Shown: positions 37,714 to 47,903, counted from the stretch's first letter. The stretch: 60,838 nt of DNA from Prochlorococcus sp. AG-459-B06 (GCA_003209475.1 QCQY01000007.1:1-60838); one strand, 5' to 3'. A program made the numbers and translations. Notes: generated from the sequence alone by a model not told the origin.

Positions 37714-38715
37714 GTGAATCAAACTTTAATTCAAGAAATTCTCGAAGTTGTCGAGCAAGCAGCTATTGCCTCAGCAAAACTAACAGGACTAGGTCAAAAA
37801 GATGAAGCTGATGCTGCGGCTGTAGAAGCAATGAGATTGCGAATGGGCAAAATTGAAATGAAAGGGAAAATTGTTATTGGAGAAGGTGAAAGAGACGAAG
37901 CGCCTATGCTTTATATAGGTGAAGAGGTTGGTAGTGGAAGTGGTCCAGGGGTTGACTTTGCAGTAGATCCTTGTGAAGGAACAAATCTTTGTGCAAATAA
38001 TCAAAGAGGTTCCATGGCGGTTTTAGCTGCCTCTGATACAGGTGGCCTTTTTAATGCGCCTGATTTTTACATGAACAAATTAGCAGCGCCTCCTGCGGCC
38101 AAAGGTAAAGTAGATATTAGAAATTCAGCTACTGAAAACTTGAAGATTCTAAGTGATTGCTTGGGCCTTTCTATTGATGAGCTTACTGTTGTTGTAATGG
38201 ATAGAACTAGGCATAAAGATTTAATTAAAGAGATTCGAGGATGTGGTGCAAAAGTACAACCGATTTCTGATGGTGATGTTCAAGCTGCGATCGCATGTGG
38301 TTTTGCAGGTACTGGAACACATTGCTTGATGGGTATAGGTGCAGCTCCAGAGGGTGTTATTTCAGCTGCTGCAATGAGAGCTCTAGGCGGACATTTTCAA
38401 GGACAACTTGTTTATGATCCAGCAATCGCTCAAACTTCTGAATGGGCTGATTACACAAAAGAAGGGAATATAAAACGTCTTAATGAAATGGGCATAATAG
38501 ATATAGATAAAATCTATGAAGCGAATGAATTGGCATCGGGAGAAAATGTTGTTTTCGCTGGAAGTGGAATAACTGATGGACTATTATTTGACGGAGTTAA
38601 ATTTGAAAGGGATTGTGTTAGAACAAGTAGTCTAGTTATTAGTACACTAGATAGTACTGCAAGGTTTACAAATACTGTCCATATAAAAGATGGTGCTAAG
38701 AGTATCAGCCTTTAA
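37714..38715 (+). CDS. glpX: Class II fructose-1,6-/sedoheptulose-1,7-bisphosphatase
   Basis: A 333-residue GlpX-type bisphosphatase. Metal-binding and catalytic motifs: [18 protein letters not shown] near residues 57-74, [11 protein letters not shown] near 80-91, and DGDVQAAIA near 188. In cyanobacteria this dual enzyme hydrolyses both FBP and SBP and is the main bisphosphatase of the Calvin cycle. The start is GTG at 37714, because no ATG precedes the conserved N-terminus. It is followed 18 bases later by hemA. Confidence 0.96.
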   Translation: MNQTLIQEILEVVEQAAIASAKLTGLGQKDEADAAAVEAMRLRMGKIEMKGKIVIGEGERDEAPMLYIGEEVGSGSGPGVDFAVDPCEGTNLCANNQRGSMAVLAASDTGGLFNAPDFYMNKLAAPPAAKGKVDIRNSATENLKILSDCLGLSIDELTVVVMDRTRHKDLIKEIRGCGAKVQPISDGDVQAAIACGFAGTGTHCLMGIGAAPEGVISAAAMRALGGHFQGQLVYDPAIAQTSEWADYTKEGNIKRLNEMGIIDIDKIYEANELASGENVVFAGSGITDGLLFDGVKFERDCVRTSSLVISTLDSTARFTNTVHIKDGAKSISL

Positions 38716-38733
38716 AAATTCACTTTTGATTTT

Positions 38734-40044
38734 ATGCATATTGTTGTCGTCGGACTGAGTCATCGCACGGCACCTGTCGAAGTGCGTGAGAAGTTAAGTA
38801 TTCCTGACCAATCCATAACAGAGTCATTGAAAACATTAAAAGCTTTCTCTGATGTATTAGAGGTATCAATCTTAAGTACTTGTAATAGGCTGGAAATATA
38901 TGCGTTAGTAAAGGATAAAAATACTGGAATTTCATCTATTAAAGAATTCATATCAGAGTATTCTGGAATTATTTTTGAAGATTTAAATCCACATCTTTTT
39001 TGCTTTAGGCAGGAAGAAGCAGTTTTGCATTTGATGAAAGTTTCGGCAGGACTCGATAGTCTCGTTTTAGGAGAAGGACAAATCCTTTCGCAGGTAAAAA
39101 AAATGATGAGATTAGGTCAAGAGAATCAATCTACTGGACCAATCCTTAATAGATTATTAACTCAATCAGTTAGTACAGGTAAAAAAGTAAGATCCGAAAC
39201 AAATTTAGGAACTGGAGCTGTGTCAATCAGTTCAGCAGCGGTAGAACTAGCTCAATTAAAAATTGGACAAGAAAAGGGTTTTGATACTCTTGTAAGTTTA
39301 GAATCAGAGAAAGTTCTTGTAGTTGGCGCCGGACGAATGAGTAGGCTTTTAATAACTCATTTAAAATCAAAAGGCTGTCATAAATTAATTCTTGTCAATA
39401 GAAATATTGATAGAGCATTGAATCTTGCTCTAGACTTCCCTGACTTAGAAATTGTTTGTGAAGGATTAAACGAATTAGAAAAAAATATATCAATATCTTC
39501 GCTTATTTTCACCAGTACAGCTTCTGAAGAGCCGATAATTGATCTCGCTAAAATTGAAAAATTAAAATTGAGTAATAAAATTAAATTTATTGATATTGGT
39601 GTACCGAGAAATATATCTAATGATGTGAAAAAACATGAATTCGTTAAGTCATTTGATGTAGATGACTTACAAGAGGTCGTTTCAAGAAATCAAGAATTTA
39701 GACAGAAAATAGCAAAGGAAGCAGAATCTTTAGTAGAAGAAGAAAGAATCATTTTTCTAGAATGGTGGGCAAGTTTAGAAGCGGTTCCAGTAATTAATAA
39801 ACTTAGATCAGATTTGGAGTTAATTAGAAAGGAGGAATTGCAAAAAGCATTAAGCAGGATGGGACCAGATTTTTCGGCTAGAGAAAGAAAAGTAGTGGAG
39901 GCTCTGACTAAAGGAATTATTAATAAAATACTTCATACTCCTGTTACTAAGTTGAGAAGTCCTCAATCAAGAGAAGAAAGACAAGTTTCTTTGAAAATCG
40001 TTGAAAAATTGTTTTCTTTGGTAGAAGAGGATAAAAACATCTAA
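38734..40044 (+). CDS. hemA: Glutamyl-tRNA reductase
   Basis: A 436-residue glutamyl-tRNA reductase. The catalytic cysteine C50 lies in STCNRLEIYA, and the NADPH-binding Rossmann motif VLVVGAGRMSRL is near 191. GEGQILSQVK near 112 and a C-terminal helical dimerisation domain complete it. It reduces Glu-tRNA to glutamate-1-semialdehyde, the first committed step toward chlorophyll, heme and bilins. It follows glpX by 18 bases and may be cotranscribed with it. A 12-bp hairpin lies 40 bases after its stop. Confidence 0.97.
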   Translation: MHIVVVGLSHRTAPVEVREKLSIPDQSITESLKTLKAFSDVLEVSILSTCNRLEIYALVKDKNTGISSIKEFISEYSGIIFEDLNPHLFCFRQEEAVLHLMKVSAGLDSLVLGEGQILSQVKKMMRLGQENQSTGPILNRLLTQSVSTGKKVRSETNLGTGAVSISSAAVELAQLKIGQEKGFDTLVSLESEKVLVVGAGRMSRLLITHLKSKGCHKLILVNRNIDRALNLALDFPDLEIVCEGLNELEKNISISSLIFTSTASEEPIIDLAKIEKLKLSNKIKFIDIGVPRNISNDVKKHEFVKSFDVDDLQEVVSRNQEFRQKIAKEAESLVEEERIIFLEWWASLEAVPVINKLRSDLELIRKEELQKALSRMGPDFSARERKVVEALTKGIINKILHTPVTKLRSPQSREERQVSLKIVEKLFSLVEEDKNI

Positions 40045-40083
40045 TTTTTCTCGATTTATATTAAGTTTTTCTAGTGATTTATC

Positions 40084-40116
40084 GAAATAGCTATGTAAAT
40101 TGACCATAGCTATTTC
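40084..40116 (+). repeat. Perfect 12-bp inverted repeat between hemA and glgC
   Basis: GAAATAGCTATG (40084-40095) and its exact complement CATAGCTATTTC (40105-40116) are separated by 9 bases. There is no T-run immediately after it, so it is not a textbook intrinsic terminator. It lies 40 bases after hemA and 58 bases before the glgC start. It could be a 3'-end-stabilising hairpin of the hemA mRNA, a weak terminator, or a dyad bound by a regulator of glgC. Confidence 0.6.
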
Positions 40117-40174
40117 TAAATATGCCCATAATCAGTTACTTTAAATAATTGTATATGTACCTCCATTAGATTTA

Positions 40175-41470
40175 ATGAAGCGTGTGTTGGCCATAATCCT
40201 CGGAGGAGGAAAAGGTTCTAGACTTTACCCTTTAACAAAAATGAGGGCTAAACCTGCTGTGCCATTAGCAGGAAAGTATCGTTTAATAGATATCCCAATT
40301 AGTAATTGTATAAATTCAGGCATTGAAAAAATGTACGTATTGACCCAGTTCAATAGTGCATCTCTAAATAGACATATAGGAAGAACCTATAATTTAAATG
40401 GTCCTTTCGGTCAAGGATTTGTGGAGGTTTTAGCCGCACAACAGACTCCTGATAGTCCAAAGTGGTTTGAAGGTACTGCTGATGCTGTAAGAAAATACCA
40501 ATGGTTATTTCAAGAATGGGATGTTGATGAATATTTAATATTGTCAGGTGATCAGCTGTATAGAATGGACTACAGTTTATTTGTTCAACATCATAGAGAT
40601 AATGGTGCTGATTTAACTGTTGCAGCTTTGCCTGTTGATGAATCTCAAGCAGAAGGTTTTGGCCTTATGAGAACAGACGATTTAGGAAATATAAAAGAAT
40701 TCAGTGAAAAGCCTACTGGAGATAAATTGAAGGCAATGGCAGTAGATACTTCAAAATTTGGATTAAGTAAGGAGTCAGCCGTAGAAAAGCCTTACCTGGC
40801 ATCTATGGGTATTTACGTTTTTAGCAGAAGTACTCTTTTTGATCTTCTAAATAAATTCCCTAATTATACCGATTTTGGTAAGGACATAATTCCTGAAGCT
40901 CTTAATAGAGGGGATACTCTTAAAAGTTATGTATTCGATGATTATTGGGAAGATATCGGAACCATTGGTGCATTCTTTGAGTCAAACCTAGCATTGACTG
41001 AACAACCAAAACCTCCATTTAGTTTTTATGATGAGAAATTTCCAATTTATACAAGACCTAGATTTCTCCCACCTTCTAAACTTGTAGATGCTCAAATTAC
41101 TGATTCAATAGTCTGTGAAGGTACAATCTTGAAGTCATGCAGTATTTTGCATTGCGTTTTAGGTGTAAGAAGCAGGATTGAAAGTGATTCGGTTCTTGAG
41201 GACACTCTTGTTATGGGAGCTGATTTCTTTGAATCCCCTGAAGAGAGGATTGAATTAAGAAAAGGAGGCGGAACACCTCTTGGAGTAGGTGAAGGAACTA
41301 CTGTAAAAAGAGCAATTCTTGATAAGAATGCAAGGATTGGTGATAATGTCGTTATTATTAATAAAGATCGAGTAGAAGAAGCAGATAAGCCAGAATTAGG
41401 CTTTTACATAAGAAATGGGATTGTTGTAGTAGTTAAAAATGCAACTATTGCAAACGGCACTGTTATTTAA
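40175..41470 (+). CDS. glgC: Glucose-1-phosphate adenylyltransferase
   Basis: A 431-residue ADP-glucose pyrophosphorylase. It has the N-terminal [29 protein letters not shown], the catalytic [10 protein letters not shown] near 127, and the glucose-1-phosphate site SEKPTGDK near 170. A C-terminal left-handed beta-helix with regulatory residues completes it. It makes ADP-glucose for glycogen, the main carbon store. The enzyme is activated by 3-phosphoglycerate and inhibited by phosphate in cyanobacteria. Length is typical. Confidence 0.97.
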   Translation: MKRVLAIILGGGKGSRLYPLTKMRAKPAVPLAGKYRLIDIPISNCINSGIEKMYVLTQFNSASLNRHIGRTYNLNGPFGQGFVEVLAAQQTPDSPKWFEGTADAVRKYQWLFQEWDVDEYLILSGDQLYRMDYSLFVQHHRDNGADLTVAALPVDESQAEGFGLMRTDDLGNIKEFSEKPTGDKLKAMAVDTSKFGLSKESAVEKPYLASMGIYVFSRSTLFDLLNKFPNYTDFGKDIIPEALNRGDTLKSYVFDDYWEDIGTIGAFFESNLALTEQPKPPFSFYDEKFPIYTRPRFLPPSKLVDAQITDSIVCEGTILKSCSILHCVLGVRSRIESDSVLEDTLVMGADFFESPEERIELRKGGGTPLGVGEGTTVKRAILDKNARIGDNVVIINKDRVEEADKPELGFYIRNGIVVVVKNATIANGTVI

Positions 41471-41566
41471 ATCTTTTCGATCATTTTTCGCTGACATAAG
41501 TATTTTTTTAAAGCAATTTTGTTGAGTTGCATGCACACTATATTTATTGAGTTTTTTTAATTTTTT

Positions 41567-42985
41567 ATGTCCAAGGCACATTTTGGTTTAGTAGGTCTTG
41601 GTGTTATGGGCGAAAATTTAGTTCTTAACGCAGAGAGAAATGGATTTTCTAGTGTAGTTTTTAATAGGACTTACTCAAAAACTAAAGAATTTTTACAAGA
41701 TCGGGGTTTTGGGAAGAATATAGAGGGAGCTGAAACTCTTCAAGAATTTGTTAACAAGCTAGAGAGACCTAGAAGAATTCTAATGATGGTAAAAGCTGGA
41801 CCCGCTACAGATGCTGTTATAGACAATATTTCTGGATATCTCGAGGAAGGAGATTTATTAATAGATGGTGGTAATTCTCAATTTAAAGATACAGAAAGAA
41901 GGGTAAATACTCTTGAAAGTAAAAGTTTTGGATACATTGGAATGGGAGTCTCAGGTGGTGCCAAAGGGGCTCTAGAAGGGCCAAGTATGATGCCTGGCGG
42001 TACTAAGGCTTCATATGATGCAATAGAAAGCTTATTAACAAAAATGGCTGCCAAAGTTGAGGACGGACCATGTGTTGCATATGTTGGGCCAGGAGGCTCA
42101 GGTCATTTTGTAAAGACTGTTCATAACGGAATTGAGTATGGAATTGAGCAAATACTCGCAGAAGCTTATGACCTTATGAAGAGAGTTAAAGGTATGAATG
42201 GACAACAGATGTCAAAGGTATTTGGTATTTGGAATAATACTGATGAATTAGCTTCTTATCTTGTTGAGATAACAGAGATTTGTCTAAATACAAAAGATGA
42301 GGCAACTGGAGATGATGTCGTGGAGAAAATATTAGATAAAGCTGGCCAGAAAGGTACGGGATTATGGACTGTTGTAAGTGCTTTAGAACTTGGGGTCTCA
42401 GTCCCAACTATTTATGCATCTTTAAATGCTAGAGTAATGAGTTCCTTAAAAGAGCAACGTAGTGAGATTGAAAAAACTATTCCTTCTAAAGAGATAGAGG
42501 ATTTTAATTTGGGAAGTATATCAGATGGAATGAAACCTTTGTTTGATGCTGTAGTCCTTGCCACAATTGCTAGCTATGCCCAAGGTATGGATATTTTAAG
42601 AGAAGCATCTGCAGTATATAACTATGGTTTGAATATGCCTTCAATTGCTCAAATATGGAAAGGTGGTTGCATAATTAGATCGAAATTATTAAGTAAAATA
42701 CAAGATGCTTATAACAAAGACCCTAATTTAAAAAATTTAATTTTTGATGATTGGTTTAATAATGAAATTGCGACAAGATTAGATAACTTAGCCAATGTAG
42801 TTTCTTTATCCACAAAAGCTGGTATACCAGTTCCTTGCTTATCCAGTACATTAGATTATTTAAATAGTTATAGAACCAATAGACTTCCGCAGAATCTTGT
42901 TCAGGCAATGAGAGATTGTTTTGGCTCTCATACATATGAAAGAATTGATAGAGAAGGTAGTTTTCATACTGAATGGATGAAATGA
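41567..42985 (+). CDS. gnd: 6-phosphogluconate dehydrogenase
   Basis: A 472-residue decarboxylating 6-phosphogluconate dehydrogenase. It has the NADP-binding GLVGLGVMGENLVLN at 7-21, then DGGNSQFKDTERR and GVSGGAKGALEGPSMMPGG near 125-143. HNGIEYGIEQILAEAYDL, with the catalytic lysine just before (VKTVHNGIEYG), follows. It yields ribulose-5-phosphate, CO2 and NADPH in the oxidative pentose phosphate pathway, the night-time source of reductant. Its end overlaps the pgl start, so the two pathway steps are translationally coupled. Confidence 0.97.
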   Translation: MSKAHFGLVGLGVMGENLVLNAERNGFSSVVFNRTYSKTKEFLQDRGFGKNIEGAETLQEFVNKLERPRRILMMVKAGPATDAVIDNISGYLEEGDLLIDGGNSQFKDTERRVNTLESKSFGYIGMGVSGGAKGALEGPSMMPGGTKASYDAIESLLTKMAAKVEDGPCVAYVGPGGSGHFVKTVHNGIEYGIEQILAEAYDLMKRVKGMNGQQMSKVFGIWNNTDELASYLVEITEICLNTKDEATGDDVVEKILDKAGQKGTGLWTVVSALELGVSVPTIYASLNARVMSSLKEQRSEIEKTIPSKEIEDFNLGSISDGMKPLFDAVVLATIASYAQGMDILREASAVYNYGLNMPSIAQIWKGGCIIRSKLLSKIQDAYNKDPNLKNLIFDDWFNNEIATRLDNLANVVSLSTKAGIPVPCLSSTLDYLNSYRTNRLPQNLVQAMRDCFGSHTYERIDREGSFHTEWMK

Positions 42986-43710
42986 TTGAAAAGGTCAAAA
43001 ATGGATATACCTTACATATATACAAAGACAAGTTAGAACTATCAACAGCGGTTTTTAAGCTTATTGAAAGCTATATTATTCATACTTTAAAAAAGAAAGA
43101 TAGATTCAAATTTTGTGTATGTGGAGGTTCAACTCCTAAATCTGTGTATAAGCTTTTATCAAAATGTGATCTTAGATGGGATATGGTTGATGTCTTTTTA
43201 GGAGATGAAAGATGTGTTGATCCAAATTCAGAATTAAGTAACTCGTTAATGTTGAAAAATTCATTGTTAACTAATTTTGGATCTAAATCTTTTTTTTATG
43301 AAATTTTCAATGATTTAAAGGCTGATGATGAAGCTATAAAAAATCAATTTATTTTTAAATTATTTGAAAAATGCGGATCAAACCCTCCCTCCTTTGATTT
43401 GACTTTATTAGGTCTTGGAGACGATGGTCATACAGCTTCACTATTTCCTTATCAAAAAAATAATAATGAAGATGATTTTGTGATTTTTAATGAAGGTAAA
43501 GGATTAAAAAGAATTTCATTAACTCCAAAGGTCCTTTCAGCCTCATCAAAGATAGTATTTTTGGTTAGTGGAGCCAATAAAAGAATTGCTCTTGAGAGGT
43601 TATTAGATGAAAAGGAGTCTCTTGATAGAACACCATCAAAATTAATAAAATCTATTAATCAAATTTCAATATTTTGTGATAAAGAATCAGCAAAAGAATT
43701 AGAAATTTAG
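42982..43710 (+). CDS. pgl: 6-phosphogluconolactonase
   Basis: A 6-phosphogluconolactonase (glucosamine-6-phosphate isomerase-like fold). Motifs: VCGGSTPKSVYKLLS near residues 40-54, WDMVDVFLGDERCV near 65-78, and LLGLGDDGHTASLFP near 146-160. I chose ATG 42982, which gives the common ATGA overlap with the gnd stop (242 residues); an ATG at 42973 adds three residues. It hydrolyses 6-phosphogluconolactone, the step just before Gnd. Confidence 0.93.
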   Translation: MIEKVKNGYTLHIYKDKLELSTAVFKLIESYIIHTLKKKDRFKFCVCGGSTPKSVYKLLSKCDLRWDMVDVFLGDERCVDPNSELSNSLMLKNSLLTNFGSKSFFYEIFNDLKADDEAIKNQFIFKLFEKCGSNPPSFDLTLLGLGDDGHTASLFPYQKNNNEDDFVIFNEGKGLKRISLTPKVLSASSKIVFLVSGANKRIALERLLDEKESLDRTPSKLIKSINQISIFCDKESAKELEI

Positions 43711-43740
43711 TTAAAGTCTAATAATAATTTAAATTGTTCA

Positions 43741-44289
43741 ATGAGTAATAAAAAATTTTTATTCCAGAAAAAGGAGTTTGATGGTTGGAAAACATTAAAT
43801 GATACTGTTATGGGCGGATCAAGTTCAGCTTTTTGTGAAATTTCAAATTCTGGTTTGTTATTAAAGGGTAATATTGTCGAGAAAGCAGGAGGATTTGTTA
43901 GTTGTAGATCGTCTATATATAAACCTTCCTTAAATGTATCTGAGTATTCATCCTTTGAATTAAATATTGATGGACAAGGAAGAACTTTTAAATTTGCTGT
44001 CGCTTGTGAAGATGTTTTCCTAGGACTTACCGAATTTATTCCAGGCGGACTCAGGTGGATAAAATCATTCCCAACAAAAAAATTCGGAACAACAAATGTT
44101 CAAATTCCTTTTGATGAGCTAAAACCTTCAGTAAGAGCTAATAAAGTACGTTTTCCATTTAAATTCAAGCCATCTAAAATTAAAAGATTGCAACTACTAC
44201 ACTCTAAGTTTGGTGATGATGGATTACTTAATAATGAGTTTAAACAGGGATCAATTAAAGTTTTAATTAAATCAATAAGTGTTGTTTGA
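43741..44289 (+). CDS. CIA30 / NDUFAF1-like family protein
   Basis: A 182-residue protein of the complex I intermediate-associated protein 30 family, a galactose-binding-like beta-sandwich. Motifs: WKTLNDTVMGGSSSAF near residues 16-31 and the C-terminal PFKFKPSKIKRLQLL. In mitochondria the family aids assembly of complex I. In cyanobacteria a role in NDH-1 assembly or in binding a nucleotide or sugar has not been fixed. It follows pgl by 30 bases and overlaps the next gene by 11 bases. Confidence 0.8.
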   Translation: MSNKKFLFQKKEFDGWKTLNDTVMGGSSSAFCEISNSGLLLKGNIVEKAGGFVSCRSSIYKPSLNVSEYSSFELNIDGQGRTFKFAVACEDVFLGLTEFIPGGLRWIKSFPTKKFGTTNVQIPFDELKPSVRANKVRFPFKFKPSKIKRLQLLHSKFGDDGLLNNEFKQGSIKVLIKSISVV

Positions 44290-44662
44290 AAATCCACCTA
44301 AAAATATAGAGAGCTTAATCGCTAAGTCAGCAGATTTAACAAATAAACCTTTTGTTCATTCTGTCGTAAATATAAATGGTGAATACGAATTCGAAGAAGA
44401 TATTGATTTGACGGTTAATATCTTGTGTCGAGATAAAGAAGGTAAAAGATTAGAAATTTATGATCTTGAATTAGAACTTTTTAAATCAAATAAAGAGTTG
44501 GTTTTAGTTATCTCTAAGCTTAATTTCCCTGATGAACCAATATTATGGTGCGGAGTTAAAACATTATGGATGGATAGTAATAATGGGAAAAAATGTAACT
44601 CACCAAAATACAGCGCAAGATTGGAAAATTTAGCAAATAGAATAAAAAGTTTTATTGATTAA
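44279..44662 (+). CDS. Hypothetical protein downstream of the CIA30 gene
   Basis: A 127-residue soluble protein of mixed alpha/beta character with a Trp-Cys-Gly motif (LWCGVKTLWMD near residue 91). The start is GTG at 44279 (TTG at 44282 is possible), inside the CIA30 3' end, an 11-base overlap that suggests coupled translation. Similar genes follow CIA30 in related picocyanobacteria as far as I recall, but I know no function. It converges with ilvD, 21 bases between stops. Confidence 0.65.
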   Translation: MLFENPPKNIESLIAKSADLTNKPFVHSVVNINGEYEFEEDIDLTVNILCRDKEGKRLEIYDLELELFKSNKELVLVISKLNFPDEPILWCGVKTLWMDSNNGKKCNSPKYSARLENLANRIKSFID

Positions 44663-44683
44663 GAAAATAAACTTTGAGCTAAT

Positions 44684-46357
44684 TTATATATCAGTAACAG
44701 CCCCTAAACTTGATGTGCTTACGATTCTCGAATATTTTGAAAGAATTCCTCTTTTGTATTTTTGTTTAGGTTTTATCCAATCTTTTTTTCTTTTTTCTAA
44801 TTCTTTCTCAGATAAATCAACTTCAATCAGTTGTTTTACAGCATCTACAGTAATTAAATCACCTTCTTTTATTAGAGCAATATTTCCGCCTACAGCAGCC
44901 TCTGGAGCTATGTGACCCACAACCAAACCATAGGTGCCACCGCTAAATCTGCCATCGGTAATTAAAGCTACCTTCTCTCCAAGTCCTTGACCAACAATCG
45001 CAGATGTAGGAGCTAACATTTCTCTCATTCCTGGACCTCCTACAGGACCTTCGTTTCTAATAACAACTACATCACCAGCTTTGATATCGTTATTTAATAT
45101 CGATTTTAAACAATCCTCTTCACTTTCAAAAATCTTTGCTGGACCTGTTAATACAGGGTTTTTTACTCCGCTAATTTTTGCTACAGAACCTTCGCTTGCT
45201 AAGTTACCTTTTAAAATTGCGAGATGTCCTTTTTTATACAGAGGGTCATCTATGTCTCTTATAACATTTTGATTTGCTGGAGGCTTATCTGGAATATTCT
45301 CTAAGTATTCTGAGATAGTTTTGCCTTCAATGTTTTTACATTCACCATGAATTAATCCTGCATTCAAAAGTATTTTCATTACTTGTGGAATCCCGCCTGC
45401 GTTATGAAGGTCCACCGTCACATATTTCCCACTCGGTTTAAGGTCACAAATAACAGGTACTTTTTGTCTTATTCTCTCAAAATCATTAATGTTGATATCT
45501 ATTCCTGCAGTATTTGCGATAGCTAAGATGTGCAACACCGCATTAGTTGAACCTCCAATTGCCATAATGACTGATATTGCATTTTCAAATGCTTTCTTAG
45601 TCATTAGGTCTAATGGTCTTATATCTTTTTCTATTGCAGAGACTAAAATCTCAGCACTTTTATCTGCACTTAGTTCTTTTTCAAGATCTTCAGCAGCCAT
45701 AGTAGAACTGTGAGGAAGACTTAAACCTAATACTTCAATAACTGCAGACATTGTATTAGCTGTAAACATCCCTCCACAGCTGCCAGCACCAGGGATACAA
45801 TTTTTCTCAACTTGGATAAGCCTTTCTTCATTTATTTTGCCTGATGTTAGTTGTCCAACAGCTTCAAATGCACTAACAACAGTAAGATCTTCTCCATGTA
45901 ATTTCCCAGGTTTAATTGTCCCTCCATAAATGAAAATTGAGGGGATATTCATTCTTGCAATTGCTATCATGGCACCTGGCATATTTTTGTCACATCCACC
46001 TATAGCAAGCACTCCATCCATACTCTGAGCATTACATGCTGTTTCTATTGAATCAGCAATAACTTCTCTTGAAACAAGGGAATATTTCATGCCCTCTGTG
46101 CCCATAGAAATGCCATCACTTACTGTGATCGTTCCAAACATTTGAGGCATCGCACCGGATTTTTTTATTGACTCTTCAGCTCTTATAGCTAACTTATTTA
46201 AACCCATATTGCATGGTGTTATGGTGCTGTATCCATTTGCAACTCCAATAATAGGTTTATTAAAATCTTCATCATTAAATCCAACAGCTCTTAACATAGA
46301 TCTGTTAGGGGATCTTTGCACACCTTGGGTTATTGCAGATGATCTGAGTTTATTCAT
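44684..46357 (-). CDS. ilvD: Dihydroxy-acid dehydratase
   Basis: A 557-residue IlvD. Iron-sulfur cluster cysteines appear in GCNAQ-like context ([10 protein letters not shown] near residue 92), GGCDKNMPG near 103 and [14 protein letters not shown] near 176. The C-terminal [17 protein letters not shown] is also conserved. It dehydrates 2,3-dihydroxy-acids to the keto acids of valine, isoleucine and leucine synthesis. leuB at 56 kb handles a later step of the leucine branch. It is last in a minus-strand run after the 96-residue protein. Confidence 0.97.
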   Translation of the reverse strand: MNKLRSSAITQGVQRSPNRSMLRAVGFNDEDFNKPIIGVANGYSTITPCNMGLNKLAIRAEESIKKSGAMPQMFGTITVSDGISMGTEGMKYSLVSREVIADSIETACNAQSMDGVLAIGGCDKNMPGAMIAIARMNIPSIFIYGGTIKPGKLHGEDLTVVSAFEAVGQLTSGKINEERLIQVEKNCIPGAGSCGGMFTANTMSAVIEVLGLSLPHSSTMAAEDLEKELSADKSAEILVSAIEKDIRPLDLMTKKAFENAISVIMAIGGSTNAVLHILAIANTAGIDININDFERIRQKVPVICDLKPSGKYVTVDLHNAGGIPQVMKILLNAGLIHGECKNIEGKTISEYLENIPDKPPANQNVIRDIDDPLYKKGHLAILKGNLASEGSVAKISGVKNPVLTGPAKIFESEEDCLKSILNNDIKAGDVVVIRNEGPVGGPGMREMLAPTSAIVGQGLGEKVALITDGRFSGGTYGLVVGHIAPEAAVGGNIALIKEGDLITVDAVKQLIEVDLSEKELEKRKKDWIKPKQKYKRGILSKYSRIVSTSSLGAVTDI

Positions 46358-46380
46358 ATTATTTGAGAACCTTTTTTATT

Positions 46381-46671
46381 CTATTGCCCCAACTCTTCAA
46401 GTTGCTTCCTCACATCAGCAATTGCAGAATTAAGTTGCTCAACTTTCTTCTCCAGATTCTCTCCTTCAACTTCATTTATGTTTTCATTTGAATCAATTGC
46501 TTCAGATCCGTCTTGAATTCTGGAGGAATACATCATTGCTTTTTGTTTTTTTTCCTCTTTTCTTTTGTCTGCTTCGGATATCAACCACCAAGCTAGACCC
46601 GCTGCTCCAATAAAAGCACCGCTTATTAATGATAAAAGATTATTTGAAGACGAATCTCTGTATTCAGACAT
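46381..46671 (-). CDS. Hypothetical membrane protein with coiled coil
   Basis: A 96-residue protein. A transmembrane or signal-anchor helix lies at about residues 12-31 (LLSLISGAFIGAAGLAWWLI). A basic stretch (DKRKEEKKQK) follows, and a C-terminal coiled coil occupies 67-96 (EKKVEQLNSAIADVRKQLEE). The topology puts the coiled coil on the cytoplasmic side. It lies between the uracil-phosphoribosyltransferase-like gene and ilvD with short gaps. No family function known. Confidence 0.65.
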   Translation of the reverse strand: MSEYRDSSSNNLLSLISGAFIGAAGLAWWLISEADKRKEEKKQKAMMYSSRIQDGSEAIDSNENINEVEGENLEKKVEQLNSAIADVRKQLEELGQ

Positions 46672-46700
46672 TGGTAAAATATTTACTCCTACATTATATA

Positions 46701-47318
46701 TTAGTTCTTATCTTGAAATATAGTACTTAACCGCGATAAAGGATTCCCAATACCCGGTACTAATAATTTTGTTTTTTCGTCTTCCTCATCGATGCAAGAA
46801 GTGTAAATTACCTGATTAGGGAATAATTTCGCAATTTCATTTAACCCTTTATTTGAGCAAATAGCAGTTATTAAAATAATCCTATTAGAATCAACACCTA
46901 ATTCATTTAATTTAATTAAAGTTTCTAATGTTGCTGATCTTGTCGTTATCTGTTCCGAATAAAATATAATTCCTTCATTTAATTCAATAGTTTTAGGAAG
47001 TTCTCCTAATGAGAGTGTTGAATTAGGAATTACTTCTTTAGATCCAAACCAAAGAGATAACCCTTCGGGTAACATTGCGAGAACTTTTATTGGATAATCA
47101 TTATTAATAAAGAATCCATCTGCGTCCCCATTTTCAGTATTTACTATTTCTTTTTTATATGGCAACCAGTTCCGTAATGCTTCATATGTAAGCCATTTTC
47201 CTAATTGTTCGTATCCTGTTGAGTACAAAATATTTGGAGTATTTTTTTCTCGCAATATTGAAAGCCAATGTTTTATTAATGGATGAGGAGGAACAATAAC
47301 CTTAAGTGACATTGCCAT
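46701..47318 (-). CDS. upp: Uracil phosphoribosyltransferase-like protein with altered ligand motifs
   Basis: A 205-residue homologue of uracil phosphoribosyltransferase (uracil plus PRPP to UMP). The fold is recognisable from VPPHPLIKHWLSILRE at the N-terminus, LTYEALRNW, and LLVPGIGNPLSRL at the C-terminus. The functional motifs are changed. The PRPP loop normally reading DPMLATGGS is here YSEQITTRSAT, the RAG motif before it is PEG, and the uracil-binding GLGDAGDR is GIGNPLSR. Catalysis as a standard UPRT is therefore doubtful. A regulatory or structural role is possible. The symbol refers to the family only. Confidence 0.72.
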   Translation of the reverse strand: MAMSLKVIVPPHPLIKHWLSILREKNTPNILYSTGYEQLGKWLTYEALRNWLPYKKEIVNTENGDADGFFINNDYPIKVLAMLPEGLSLWFGSKEVIPNSTLSLGELPKTIELNEGIIFYSEQITTRSATLETLIKLNELGVDSNRIILITAICSNKGLNEIAKLFPNQVIYTSCIDEEDEKTKLLVPGIGNPLSRLSTIFQDKN

Positions 47319-47381
47319 ATATTTTCCTTTAAGATAGTCTTACAAACTTTTAATACTTAAGTCCTAAAATACAGTCTTATT

Positions 47382-47894
47382 ATGATTAAATCAATTGTTT
47401 CTCCTTATCTAAAAAATACATTAATTGCTTTATTGCTTGTTGGAATTATATTTTTTAATTCTGTAAATTCTGCATGGGCTAAAAGACCTCCTGAGATTAG
47501 AAACCAACAAGACCTTAATTTAGAGCCAGATATGCATGGTCAAGATTTAAGCGGTAACGAATACGTTAAGTTTGATCTGAATGGGTTTAATTTCAGTGAA
47601 AGTAATTTAGAAGGGGCGGTTTTCAATAATAGTAAATTGCAAAACTCAAAGTTTAATGGAGCCAATTTAAGAGATGCACTAGCTTATGCAACAGACTTTA
47701 CGGATGCAGATCTTTCGGATGTTAATTTTACAAATGCTTTGTTAATGGAGAGTATTTTTGAGGGAGTAAAAATAGATGGTGCAGATTTTACTGATGCTGT
47801 TCTTAGTCGTACACAACAAAAACAATTATGTGCGATTGCTAATGGCACAAATAGTTCTACAGGAGAGAGTACAGAATATAGCTTAGGTTGTTAA
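47382..47894 (+). CDS. Secreted pentapeptide repeat protein
   Basis: A 170-residue protein. The signal peptide (about residues 1-33) ends NSAWA before KRPPE, so export to the lumen or periplasm is likely. From residue about 55 to 145 there are tandem A(D/N)LxN-type pentapeptides (SNLEGAVFNNSKLQN, ANLRDA, ADLSDVNFTNALL), which fold as a right-handed quadrilateral beta-helix. The C-terminus has two cysteines (QLCAIANGT... and final GC). Lumenal pentapeptide proteins are known in cyanobacteria; functions are mostly unknown. It is divergent from the UPRT-like gene. Confidence 0.85.
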   Translation: MIKSIVSPYLKNTLIALLLVGIIFFNSVNSAWAKRPPEIRNQQDLNLEPDMHGQDLSGNEYVKFDLNGFNFSESNLEGAVFNNSKLQNSKFNGANLRDALAYATDFTDADLSDVNFTNALLMESIFEGVKIDGADFTDAVLSRTQQKQLCAIANGTNSSTGESTEYSLGC

Positions 47895-47903
47895 TCATCA
47901 TAG

